Shown here piece after piece: positions 34,667 through 42,623 of a stretch of 64,000 nucleotides of DNA. Source of the DNA: Gammaproteobacteria bacterium (GTDB lineage: Bacteria; Pseudomonadota; Gammaproteobacteria; Steroidobacterales; Foliamicaceae); NCBI GenBank assembly GCA_026707445.1, contig JAPOWV010000069.1, positions 1-64,000 of the forward strand, in the 5' to 3' direction. Made by a program: the position numbers and the translations under genes. How positions within the stretch are numbered: the stretch's first letter is position 1; each line of letters begins with the position of its first letter. Under the pieces are notes generated by a model that made no database searches, was not told the DNA's origin, and saw nothing but the letters and a program-made list of their open reading frames with translations.

Positions 34667-35575
34667 CTAATCCGGCAGGGAGCGGGCGACGCGCAGGCCG
34701 AAGAAGGTGTAGTGGATATCCTCCGGGTCGCGGCCCCGAAAGGTAAGGCGCTGGCGGTCCGGGCGCGTGATCCAGCCGCCGCCGCGCACGCCGCGCCGCT
34801 CGCACTGGCCCGGCGGGACCTCAAGCGCTGAACCGTCGGTCGGCAACTCCGCCGTGTAGGGTTCAACGTAACAGTCTTCCACCCACTCCCAGACGTTACC
34901 GGCCACGTCGTATAGGCCAAAGGCGTTCGGACGAAACCGGCCGACCGGCGCGAGCGTCGGGTAGCCGTCGTCGCATTCCGCCGCCTGCCAGCCGAAATCA
35001 TGCACGGGATCCGCGCTTGCGTCATACACGTTCGCATAGGCGCATGCCGCCTCGGGGTCCTCTCCCCAGGTGAAACTGCCCACGGCGCCGGCACGCGCCG
35101 CGTATTCCCATTCCGCTTCGGTGGGCAGGCGATACGGTTGGCCGCTCATCTCCGCAAGCCAGTCCACGTAAGCGCGCGCATCCAGCCAACTGACGCAGGC
35201 CACGGGGTGATCCGGCTGATGGCCCTGCCCGAGCATCAGATCGGCCCAGTGCGGCTCCGGGTGGTTCTGCCACTCGCCGTCGAATTTCCCGCGACAGCCT
35301 TTCTCCACTTCGTATCCCGTCGCGGCCACAAAGGCCCCGAACTCTGCGTTCGTTATTTCGTACTTGCCCAACGCAAAATCGCGCTCCACGCGCACTTCGC
35401 GCGGCGGTCCCTCCGGGCGGCCGGGCTCGCCGCCGTGCGCTCCCATGACGAACTCACCGCCGGGCACCACAATCATTTCCGGGCACCCATCGCAATCGCG
35501 AAAAGCCGCCGTCGGATCGCCGTCCGCGACCGCCGTCCCGACGGTCAGGCCGAGTAAAACGAACAGAAGCGGCAA
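34667..35575 (-). CDS. SUMF1/FGE-fold exported protein, copy 1
   Basis: 302 residues from TTG 35575, 4 bases after the stop of copy 2. Signal peptide 'MPLLFVLLGLTVGTAVADG'. SUMF1 fold: 'MIVVPGGEFVMGAHGGEPG', 'VACVSWLDARAYVDWLAEMS', 'YRLPTEAEWEYAARAG', 'NVWEWVEDC' and C-terminal 'RGGGWITRPDRQR' with 'FFGLRVARSLPD'. True formylglycine-generating enzymes have two active-site cysteines in a motif near this point; they are absent here, so sulfatase activation is unlikely. Periplasmic role unknown. Third of three tandem copies in the operon. Confidence 0.85.
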   Translation of the reverse strand: MPLLFVLLGLTVGTAVADGDPTAAFRDCDGCPEMIVVPGGEFVMGAHGGEPGRPEGPPREVRVERDFALGKYEITNAEFGAFVAATGYEVEKGCRGKFDGEWQNHPEPHWADLMLGQGHQPDHPVACVSWLDARAYVDWLAEMSGQPYRLPTEAEWEYAARAGAVGSFTWGEDPEAACAYANVYDASADPVHDFGWQAAECDDGYPTLAPVGRFRPNAFGLYDVAGNVWEWVEDCYVEPYTAELPTDGSALEVPPGQCERRGVRGGGWITRPDRQRLTFRGRDPEDIHYTFFGLRVARSLPD

Positions 35576-35579
35576 CGCG

Positions 35580-36506
35580 CTATTCGGGCAGGGAGCGGGC
35601 GACGCGGAAGCCGAAGAAGCTGTAACGCACCTCTTCGGGATCGCGGCCGCGGAATGTGGTGCGCTGCCAGTCGGGGTTGGTGAGCCAGCTGCCGCCCCGC
35701 ACGCTGCGGTTCTCGCACTGCCCCGGCGGCGGCCCGTAGGCCGAACCGTCGGTCGGCGTGTCTTCCGGATAAAGGACCTCGTAGCAATCCTCTACCCATT
35801 CCCAGAGATTGCCGGTCATGTCATGCAGACCGAACGGGTTCGGCTGGAAACTGCCGACCGGCGCCAGGGTCGAATGACCGTCGTCGCAGTCGATCCAAGG
35901 CCAGATGAAATCGTGCACGGCGTGCGCGCTCGTGTCATACATGTTGGCGTGCTTGCAGCCCTCGTCGGGATCTTCTCCCCAGTGATACCAGTCACCGGCG
36001 CCGGCGCGCGCCGCATACTCCCACTCCGCTTCGCTGGGCAGACGATAGTCCTGGCCGCTGATCCCGGACAGCCAGTCAAGGAACGCACGGGCGTCCAGCC
36101 AGCTCACGCAAGCCACGGGATGCTCGGGGTCGGACTCCTGTCCCAGCCGCAAGTCGGTCCAGTGCGCTTCGGGGTCGTTTTTCCACTCCTGGTCGATGTT
36201 GCCGCGGCAACCCTTCGTCATCTCGTGGCCGGTAGCGTCCACAAACTCCTGGTACTGCCGGTTGGTGATTTCGTACTTGCCCAGCGCGAACGGCCTGGCA
36301 ATAGTCACTTCGTGCGGCGGTCCCATCGGGCGCTCGCTAACGGCTTCCTCGCTTCCCATGACAAAGCTGCCGCCCGGAACCACGACCATCTCCGGACACT
36401 GCTCGCAATCCCGGAATGTCTCGGGCTTTGTATCCTCGCCGGCAGCCGACGCTGCCGCGAACGTGAGGCCGATCAGCACGGCCATTGCTGGTGCATATCT
36501 GTTCAT
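35580..36506 (-). CDS. SUMF1/FGE-fold exported protein, copy 2
   Basis: 308 residues from ATG 36506, chosen because the signal peptide 'MNRYAPAMAVLIGLTFAAAS' starts there. Same core as its neighbours: 'DCEQCPEMVVVPGGSFVMGS', 'VACVSWLDARAFLDWLSGIS', 'YRLPSEAEWEYAARAGAG', 'NLWEWVEDCYEV' and 'RGGSWLTNPDWQRTTFRGRD'. No FGE cysteine pair. The C-x2-C near the mature N-terminus (also in the other two copies) could form a disulphide or bind a ligand. 42 bases separate it from copy 3. Confidence 0.85.
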   Translation of the reverse strand: MNRYAPAMAVLIGLTFAAASAAGEDTKPETFRDCEQCPEMVVVPGGSFVMGSEEAVSERPMGPPHEVTIARPFALGKYEITNRQYQEFVDATGHEMTKGCRGNIDQEWKNDPEAHWTDLRLGQESDPEHPVACVSWLDARAFLDWLSGISGQDYRLPSEAEWEYAARAGAGDWYHWGEDPDEGCKHANMYDTSAHAVHDFIWPWIDCDDGHSTLAPVGSFQPNPFGLHDMTGNLWEWVEDCYEVLYPEDTPTDGSAYGPPPGQCENRSVRGGSWLTNPDWQRTTFRGRDPEEVRYSFFGFRVARSLPE

Positions 36507-36548
36507 GCCGCGAATTCTAGCGCGCCCGACTAACGACTCCATCCGCCT

Positions 36549-37469
36549 TCAGTCGAGTGAGCGGGCGACGCGGAAGCCGAAGATCGAGTAGCGCAGGTCT
36601 TCGGGATCGCGGCCCCGGAACGCAAGCCGCTGGCGGCTGATCCTCGAAGTCCAGCTCCCGCCGCGGACGCTGCGCCGATCGCACTGGCCCGGTGGCGGGC
36701 CGTACGAGCTGCCGTCCGTGGGAATGCCGGCGGGATACGGCGCTTCGTAACAGTCCTCCACCCACTCCCATAGATTGCCCGCCACGTCATGCAGGCCGAA
36801 TCCATTCGGCTGCAGGCGGCCGACCGGTGCCAGCATCGGAAAACCGTCATCGCAAAGCGCGGGCTGCCAACTGTATCCGTGCATGGCTTGCGCGCTCGAG
36901 TCATACACATTGGCCTGGCCGCAAGCCTCATCCGGTTCCGATCCCCAGGGAAAATCGCCGCTCGCGCCGCCGCGCGCCGCGTATTCCCATTCCGCCTCGC
37001 TGGGCAGCCGGTACGGCTGGCCGCTCGTGTCCGCCAGCCACGCGACATAAGCGCGCGCATCCAGCCAGTTGACGCAGGCCACCGGGTGGTCGGGCTCCGA
37101 CGCCTGGCCGGTCTTGAGATCGGTCCAGAGCGCCTCGGGATGCAGCAGCCATTCGTCGCCGACCCGCACCGCGCAAGGCGGTTCGGTCTCATAGCCGGTG
37201 TCGGCCACGAATGCGGCGAATTCCCGATTGGTGACCTCAAACCGCCCGATGGCGAAGGCTCTGGTGATGCTGACCTCGTGCGGCGGACCGTCCGGACGGC
37301 CTTCCTCGCCGCCCTCCGCGCCCATGACGAACTCCCCCGGCGGCACTTCGACCATCACGGGACACACGTCGCAGTCCTGAAAGACCCGCGGCGCTTCAGA
37401 CCCCGCGGCCTGCGCCGGAAGACCTGCCAGCCCCAGCAGTATTACCGCCGTTACGGCTAGAACTGCCAT
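36549..37469 (-). CDS. SUMF1/FGE-fold exported protein, copy 3
   Basis: 306 residues from ATG 37469, which gives a clean signal peptide ('MAVLAVTAVILLGLAGLPAQ') and overlaps the stop of the Tsx-like gene by 13 bases; a longer in-frame start adds an unlikely charged N-terminus. Core motifs are 'DCDVCPVMVEVPPGEFVMGA', 'VACVNWLDARAYVAWLADTS', 'YRLPSEAEWEYAARGGASGD' and 'RGGSWTSRISRQRLAFRGRD'. Lacks FGE catalytic cysteines. Three diverged copies in a row suggest subunits of one complex or parallel substrates. Confidence 0.85.
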   Translation of the reverse strand: MAVLAVTAVILLGLAGLPAQAAGSEAPRVFQDCDVCPVMVEVPPGEFVMGAEGGEEGRPDGPPHEVSITRAFAIGRFEVTNREFAAFVADTGYETEPPCAVRVGDEWLLHPEALWTDLKTGQASEPDHPVACVNWLDARAYVAWLADTSGQPYRLPSEAEWEYAARGGASGDFPWGSEPDEACGQANVYDSSAQAMHGYSWQPALCDDGFPMLAPVGRLQPNGFGLHDVAGNLWEWVEDCYEAPYPAGIPTDGSSYGPPPGQCDRRSVRGGSWTSRISRQRLAFRGRDPEDLRYSIFGFRVARSLD

Positions 37470-38230
37470 ACCAGCAGGGCCTGCACGGTATTCTCGTCGG
37501 TAGCCCCGTCGCCGAGCTTGTTCATCCAGTGTTGGTATTCGATTCCCATCCATAATCGTTCAGTGACCCTCCACCGTAGTTGAGGCTGCGCAAGCAGCCA
37601 GCCGTCGACTTTATCGCCAAACCGGTTCTTCCGGCTGCCAATGTATTCGATGTGGCCCTCCAGGCTGAAATTCTGCCGGCCCAGCGTGAAAGGACGCGCG
37701 AAACTCAGGTCCACCATGAACGAATCGCTTTCTCTCGGCGCTCCGCCCGATGCGACGCCTTTGCTGTCGTCGATGTACCCGGTAATGTCCAGGTTGGCGA
37801 ACGCGAATCCTTTCAGGTCCAGCGAAAGGCGGATTCCCGGAAGGTACTTGACGACGTTGGCGTCATCGGCCCAGTTGATTCCGAGAACCAGCCCGATGTC
37901 CGCGATCAGCCCGCCGCCGATTTTCCTGCCGGCAATCTTCGACAGGCTGAAATTGGAGTACCACTCGCCATAAAAGTCGAAATCCTGGAAGCCGGACTCC
38001 CGCGAATCCAGCATGTCCAGGAAAACGAAGTTGTCGCCGTATTTCCAGCCGTGCGCGTGCTGCCCGGTGGTGATCAGATGTTTCGCCTTGCCGCCGCCGG
38101 CGAACGAAGGAACGTCGAGCTGGCCATACTGCAGGTGCAGTTCGCTGTCGCTCCATTCGAGCGCATGACCTGAAGGAGCGTATGCAGCAAGCAGCAGTGC
38201 AATTGCCGCTGCGCTCGCAAGGGCGCGCAC
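37457..38230 (-). CDS. Tsx-like nucleoside-channel outer-membrane protein
   Basis: 257 residues: signal peptide 'MRALASAAAIALLLAAYAPS' with cleavage near G-H-A-L, then 'WSDSELHLQYGQL', 'WKYGDNFVFLDMLDS', 'DFYGEWYSNFSLSKI' and alternating amphipathic strands ending 'NTVQALLVWQF', with terminal Phe for barrel assembly. This is the pattern of the Tsx nucleoside-specific channel family (about 12-stranded barrel). It starts 2 bases after the small membrane-protein gene and overlaps the first SUMF1 gene, so all five are one operon. Actual substrate unproven. Confidence 0.8.
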   Translation of the reverse strand: MRALASAAAIALLLAAYAPSGHALEWSDSELHLQYGQLDVPSFAGGGKAKHLITTGQHAHGWKYGDNFVFLDMLDSRESGFQDFDFYGEWYSNFSLSKIAGRKIGGGLIADIGLVLGINWADDANVVKYLPGIRLSLDLKGFAFANLDITGYIDDSKGVASGGAPRESDSFMVDLSFARPFTLGRQNFSLEGHIEYIGSRKNRFGDKVDGWLLAQPQLRWRVTERLWMGIEYQHWMNKLGDGATDENTVQALLVWQF

Positions 38231-38232
38231 GG

Positions 38233-38658
38233 CTATCCGCCTTCGGCGTCGCTCCGCAGCAGGTGAACTCCGGTGGCGCCCGCCAGCAGCGGCACGCCGG
38301 CGTCAACCACGATCCAAACCAGGGAAACCGTGTCGTCTCCTATGGCGGTAAAGGCGGGGCTCATCAGATTGAACCAGTTCCAGAAGAACATGATTCCCAC
38401 AAACAGGAATCCGTAAAACAGCGTGTTGGCCACCAGGAACTCACGCGTGACCACCTCGCCTCCCGCGCCCGCCTTGCGCGCGTAGCTGAAGACCGCGCCC
38501 AATACAATGGCCAGCGCGGTCAACGGGTTCACTATGGTCCAGAATGGACTGTAGGGCTGGCCGGGTCCCGATGCGTGGTACAACGGCTCGACAACCGTGT
38601 GGACGGCCACCAGTACGGCAACCGCAAAGAGATACAAGCCGCAGATTTTCTTCAACAT
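38233..38658 (-). CDS. Small four-helix membrane protein, unknown family
   Basis: 141 residues with four hydrophobic stretches: 'ICGLYLFAVAVLVAVHTVVE', 'FWTIVNPLTALAIVLGAVFS', 'LVANTLFYGFLFVGIMFFWN' and 'LVWIVVDAGVPLLAGATGVH'. I do not recognise the family. It is the first gene of the operon with the Tsx-like porin and the three SUMF1 proteins, and diverges from lnt at 38727. Confidence 0.7.
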   Translation of the reverse strand: MLKKICGLYLFAVAVLVAVHTVVEPLYHASGPGQPYSPFWTIVNPLTALAIVLGAVFSYARKAGAGGEVVTREFLVANTLFYGFLFVGIMFFWNWFNLMSPAFTAIGDDTVSLVWIVVDAGVPLLAGATGVHLLRSDAEGG

Positions 38659-38726
38659 GTGCCAATGCCCCCATCTTCCCGGGAAGATATCCCGCTTTGC
38701 GCTTCGAGCATAGCACGCTGCCGGCG

Positions 38727-40274
38727 ATGAGCAGGACGATTCCCACAGGTGCGTTGGCCGGACTGTTGTGGGCCGCGGCGTTCTGCTTCTACCCGGAGTG
38801 GACGCTGGTCCGGTGGTTCATCGGCATGGCCGGACTGACCCTGCTCCTGTCGCTGTGGTCGGGCGAGCGGGCCGCCAGGAGCCCGAGGGCGGCCGCGGCC
38901 GGAAGCTTCGCCTTCGGGCTTTGCGCCTTCGCCGCCGGCTGCTACTGGATCTATCACAGCGTGCGCATCGTCAGCGGGGGCCCGGTGGCGCTGGCCATTG
39001 CGCTGGTGGTCCTGCTCGCGGCCGTGATGGGCTGCTGGTACGCCCTGGGCGGATATTGGGCGGCGCGCACGCAGCCGAAAAAGCCCTGGATGGCTCTGCT
39101 TGTCGTGCTGCCCTGCGTCCTGGTGTTGACCGAGTGGCTCAGGGGCTGGGTTTTCACCGGATTTCCGTGGCTGAGCGCCGGATACCTCACCGCCCCCGTA
39201 TTCGCCGGCCGGATTCCGACAGTGCTGGCGCCCCTGGGCGGTATGTACCTGGTGGGGCTGACGACGGCGTTGCTGGCCGGCGCATGCCTGTTCGTCTGGC
39301 GCGGCGCACCAAGTCCGGTGACCCGGGCAGTGGGCCTGCTCCTGCTGCTTGGCGGCGCCGCGGGGCTCGGGCAGATTTCGCTGCCGGCGCAGGATGGCCC
39401 GTCGCGGGGCGAACTGCACGCAAGGCTCGTGCAGGGCGGCATTCCCCAGGAGCGAAAATGGCTGGAAGAGGAGTTCCTGCCGACCCTTACCCGCTACGAA
39501 CTGCTGAGCTTCGGACAACCCATGGCGGGCGGCTCTCCGGGGCCGGCGCTGATCATCTGGCCCGAGGTGGCGGTCCCGCAGACGCAGGATTTCGTCCGCG
39601 ACTATCTTGACGAAATGGACCGCCTGCTGCGCGCCCGGCGGATCGCTTTGGCGCTCGGCATCCTCACCGAAACGGATGCCGGCCGATTCAATTCCCTGAT
39701 CGTGCTGGGCAACGGCCAGGGCACCTATCACAAGCACCGCCTGGTGCCTTTCGGGGAGTTCTTTCCCGTGCCCGATGCGATAAGGGACTGGCTGCTGAGC
39801 ATGAACCTTCCCGCCAGCGACCTCGTGCCGGGACCGGCCGGACAGGCGCCGATCATGGCGGGGGAAGCGGTTTGCGGCGTGAGCATCTGCTACGAGGCGG
39901 CCTTCGGTTCGGAGCAGCGAAGATGGGCGCCGGCCGCGGAAGTCCTCATCAACGTCAGCAACGACGGCTGGTTCGGCGACACCATCGCCCTCGAGCAGCA
40001 TCTGGACATGGCGCGCGTGCGCGCGATGGAAACCGGCCGCTACCTGCTGCGCGTGACCGGCACCGGCATTACCGCGGCGGTGGATCCCGGCGGCCGCATC
40101 ATCGACCGGCTGCCGAAGTACGAAGCCGGCTTTCTGGACGTCAGCGTAGCGCGGCTGACGGGCACGACGCCCTACGTGCGCTACGGCGAGTGGCCCGTGG
40201 TCGTCCTCTGCCTGCTGCTGGGCATCGCGCTTCCCGTGGTGTTGTGTCACGCCCGTAGAGTCGCATCAGAGTGA
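38727..40274 (+). CDS. lnt: Apolipoprotein N-acyltransferase
   Basis: 515 residues from ATG 38727. About 7 N-terminal membrane helices are followed by a periplasmic nitrilase domain. Catalytic triad found at Glu280 ('IIWPEVAVP'), Lys336 ('TYHKHRLVPFGEFFP') and Cys388 ('GVSICYEAAF'), almost the same numbering as E. coli Lnt (267/335/387). It adds the third acyl chain to lipoproteins at the inner membrane. In enterics lnt follows ybeZ-ybeY-corC; here it lies ~2.3 kb from corC and on the opposite strand. Its last codons (CHARRVASE) lie inside a 33-bp inverted repeat, so the very C-terminus may have been replaced by the repeat. Confidence 0.94.
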   Translation: MSRTIPTGALAGLLWAAAFCFYPEWTLVRWFIGMAGLTLLLSLWSGERAARSPRAAAAGSFAFGLCAFAAGCYWIYHSVRIVSGGPVALAIALVVLLAAVMGCWYALGGYWAARTQPKKPWMALLVVLPCVLVLTEWLRGWVFTGFPWLSAGYLTAPVFAGRIPTVLAPLGGMYLVGLTTALLAGACLFVWRGAPSPVTRAVGLLLLLGGAAGLGQISLPAQDGPSRGELHARLVQGGIPQERKWLEEEFLPTLTRYELLSFGQPMAGGSPGPALIIWPEVAVPQTQDFVRDYLDEMDRLLRARRIALALGILTETDAGRFNSLIVLGNGQGTYHKHRLVPFGEFFPVPDAIRDWLLSMNLPASDLVPGPAGQAPIMAGEAVCGVSICYEAAFGSEQRRWAPAAEVLINVSNDGWFGDTIALEQHLDMARVRAMETGRYLLRVTGTGITAAVDPGGRIIDRLPKYEAGFLDVSVARLTGTTPYVRYGEWPVVVLCLLLGIALPVVLCHARRVASE

Positions 40275-40501
40275 GCGGGGCGGGCCAATGCAAGGCGCAG
40301 ACCGCAGGGAATACTGCCCGTATTGCCCAGGGCTGCAACGCCGCAGTGGCGCGTCCCGCTCGCTCCCGAAGGGCGCGTCCCCCATGGCCCATGGCCGCGT
40401 TGCGCCCCTGGGCAATGGACACACCATTCCCGGCGGGACGCGCCTTGCCTTGAACCATGGGGGACGCGCTGATGCGACTCTACGGGCGTGACACAACACC
40501 A
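40237..40501. repeat. 265-bp complex inverted-repeat element at the lnt 3' end
   Basis: 33-base perfect inverted arms at 40237-40269 and 40469-40501 contain GTGTTGTGTCACGCCCGTAG. Inside are further complementary pairs: TGCCCAGGGCTGCAACGC near 40324 with GCGTTGCGCCCCTGGGCA near 40408; GGCGCGTCCC-type segments near 40345 with GGGACGCGCC near 40435; GCGTCCCCCATGG near 40376 with CCATGGGGGACGC near 40455. It is nested like a long foldback. The left arm overlaps the lnt 3' end including its stop. No ORF inside looks real. Confidence 0.85.
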
Positions 40502-40557
40502 ACAGTTAGAATCCGCAAGGGAGGGCGGTCGACGTTCACGCCATTGGAGGAGCGGAA

Positions 40558-42045
40558 ATGAGTGTAAGAAGAAGACAAGTTCTCAAGGGAGCGCTCTCTC
40601 TTTCCGCCCTGTCTCTTTCCTACCCGCTGCTGAAGCCCGCGGCCGGCTTCGCCGCCGAAAAGACCACGGCCCTCGTGATCGGGGGCGGCCTGTCCGGACT
40701 CAACTGCGCGCTTCTGCTTTCGGATTTCGGAATCGACGTGATCCTGCTGGAGGGGTCGGACCGCGTCGGCGGACGCGCCCATACGGCCGACGGCGTGGAG
40801 ACGCGCCCGGAATACGGCGCCAGCGAGGTGGGCCGTTCGTATGCGCGGGCCATCGACCTGTGCTCCCGGCTTGACGTCAATCTCCTCCCGGACATCCGCA
40901 GCCTCATGCCGATGTCCAACTACGTGGACGGAACATGGGTGAGGTCCGGGGAGTGGGCCGATTCCCCGGTCAACAGGATGGCCGACAGCGAACGCGAACT
41001 GCCACCGCTCATGGTTGGCATGGGCCTGTTGTCGCGGCTGAATCCGCTGAAGAATCTGGACGACTGGCTGTCGCCGGAATTCGCCGGTTACGACATCTCG
41101 ATGCGCGAGTTGTTCATGAACAACGGCGTGTCGGACGCGGCCCTGCGGCTGGCCGGGGTCCCCATGGATCTGCGAATGACTTCCAGTCTCGGAATGATGC
41201 AGGAGCGAACCCGGACCCTGTTCGACGCGAATTTCGGCAGGACGCAGACCCAGGCCGCGGACACGCCGTTCGGGCTGGCGGCCACGCGGGAGGAAGGGGA
41301 GGAAACCTTCCCGGTGCGGACGATCGAGGGCGGTACTTCGAGACTGCCCGAAGCGATGGCCGCCGCGCTGGGCGACCGGGTCCGGCTGGGCAAGGTGGTC
41401 GCGGAAATCGATATGTCCGGGTCGGACGCGGAAATCCGCTGCCTGGACGGCAGCCGCTACAGCGCCGATTTCGTGGTGTCCGCCATGCCGTTCACGACCT
41501 TGCGCAATATTTCGATTTCGCCCGAATTCGCCGGCCGCCAGGCCGAGGCCGTGCTGACACTGGGCTACCGCGGCACGACGCGCGCCTGGGGGGTCATAGA
41601 GAAACCGTACTGGGAAGACGATGGGCTGGAACCGTCGTTCTTCACGGACGAAACCATTCAGACGCTGGTGGTGCTGGACAAGCTTCCGGGAGAGGACACC
41701 CACCGGTTTTCGGTAATTTTCACCGGCCCTTCCTCGGCGCGGATCGACCAGTTGCCCGACGACCAGGCGCTTGCCCTGATCGAATCGGAAATCGCCCGCA
41801 TCCGACCCTCGACCAAGGGGAAGATGCGCTTCGTGGACCTGTACGGGTGGCGCAAGAACCCGCTGATCCAGGGGTGCCGCCACCTGTTCCGTCCGGGCCA
41901 GATCTCCCGGTTCGCCAGGGAAATGATCGTGCCGCACCACCGCCTGCACTTCGCGGGAGAACACACCCGGCGCATGGACTTCGGGATGGAGGCGGCTCTG
42001 GAAAGCGGCGAGCGGGCGGCATTCGAAATCCTTCAGCGCGCATGA
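40558..42045 (+). CDS. Exported flavin amine oxidase/FAD-dependent oxidoreductase (Tat substrate)
   Basis: 495 residues, GGAGGAG Shine-Dalgarno. The N-terminus 'MSVRRRQVLKGALSLSALSL' has the twin-arginine motif, so it is folded with FAD before export. FAD site 'LVIGGGLSGLNCALLLSDFG', then 'LLEGSDRVGGRAHTADG'; the C-terminal 'FAGEHTRRMDFGMEAALESG' is the second FAD segment of amine oxidases/phytoene-desaturase-like enzymes. It overlaps the cytochrome c gene by ATGA, suggesting electrons go to the cytochrome rather than to oxygen. Substrate unknown (amine, polyene or other). Confidence 0.88.
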   Translation: MSVRRRQVLKGALSLSALSLSYPLLKPAAGFAAEKTTALVIGGGLSGLNCALLLSDFGIDVILLEGSDRVGGRAHTADGVETRPEYGASEVGRSYARAIDLCSRLDVNLLPDIRSLMPMSNYVDGTWVRSGEWADSPVNRMADSERELPPLMVGMGLLSRLNPLKNLDDWLSPEFAGYDISMRELFMNNGVSDAALRLAGVPMDLRMTSSLGMMQERTRTLFDANFGRTQTQAADTPFGLAATREEGEETFPVRTIEGGTSRLPEAMAAALGDRVRLGKVVAEIDMSGSDAEIRCLDGSRYSADFVVSAMPFTTLRNISISPEFAGRQAEAVLTLGYRGTTRAWGVIEKPYWEDDGLEPSFFTDETIQTLVVLDKLPGEDTHRFSVIFTGPSSARIDQLPDDQALALIESEIARIRPSTKGKMRFVDLYGWRKNPLIQGCRHLFRPGQISRFAREMIVPHHRLHFAGEHTRRMDFGMEAALESGERAAFEILQRA

Positions 42046-42485
42046 AGATTCCTGGAAACATGGGGCCGATCGCGGCGGGCGCTTTGTGCGCGGCCCTGCT
42101 CTGCGGAACCGCCGCCCTGTCGCTGGCCGATCAGGATGTCCAGGCGCGACAGGACGCCGCAGCCGACGAAACTCACGACCCCCGACTGCTCGCGCAGGGT
42201 AAGCGGCTTTACATTCTCTGTCAGGCATGCCACGCCACGGAGGCGGATCCCGGCGACAAGATCGGTCCGCACCTTGCGGGAATCGTCAATCGGCCGGTGG
42301 CCAGCGCGGAGGGTTCAGTCTATTCCGACGCCTTGCGGGCCCAGGATTTTGTCTGGAGCGAAGAAAACCTGGACCTTTGGCTGCAGCGGCCGGCGGAAAT
42401 GGTGCCCGGCACGAGCATGAGCTTTGTGGGTCTTCCCGGGGAAGAACTCCGCCGGGCCCTGATCGCCTACCTGAACACCCTCTAG
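42042..42485 (+). CDS. Periplasmic class I c-type cytochrome
   Basis: 147 residues: signal peptide 'MGPIAAGALCAALLCGTAAL' (after MKIPGN), mature monohaem domain with 'YILCQACHATE' (CxxCH) and distal methionine in 'MVPGTSMSFVGLP', and 'IGPHLAGIVNRP' as in the cytochrome c2/c552 type. Start overlaps the oxidoreductase stop. Likely the electron acceptor of that enzyme, passing electrons to the respiratory chain. Followed by a strong palindrome. Confidence 0.9.
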   Translation: MKIPGNMGPIAAGALCAALLCGTAALSLADQDVQARQDAAADETHDPRLLAQGKRLYILCQACHATEADPGDKIGPHLAGIVNRPVASAEGSVYSDALRAQDFVWSEENLDLWLQRPAEMVPGTSMSFVGLPGEELRRALIAYLNTL

Positions 42486-42495
42486 GAGGGCACGT

Positions 42496-42583
42496 CCCTC
42501 GCGGCATCCCGCCCTTCCACCCGGGAAACGAGGACGTTCCGTCCTCTAAAAACCTCGGGTGGAAGGGCGGGATGCCGCGAGGG
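42496..42583. repeat. Palindromic repeat family B, large foldback
   Basis: 28-base perfect arms (42496-42523 and 42556-42583, core CGGCATCCCGCCCTTCCACC) enclose a 32-base centre holding GAGGACG-TTC-CGTCCTC (42530-42546). It is followed by GCGAGGGTCATGCTCTCGCC, the same tail as at 20409. It fills the gap between the convergent cytochrome c and corC genes and likely stops both transcripts. Confidence 0.85.
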
Positions 42584-42623
42584 TCATGCTCTCGCCCCCA
42601 GGGGCGCGCCGCCCCCTTTCGGT

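Noticed and set aside
34667..37469. True formylglycine-generating enzymes
   Set aside because: The SUMF1 fold is clear but the active-site cysteine pair is missing and no sulfatase gene is in the window.
40480..42228. 582-residue minus-strand frame
   Set aside because: Antisense to the Tat-exported oxidoreductase; no domain, and it starts inside the cytochrome c gene.
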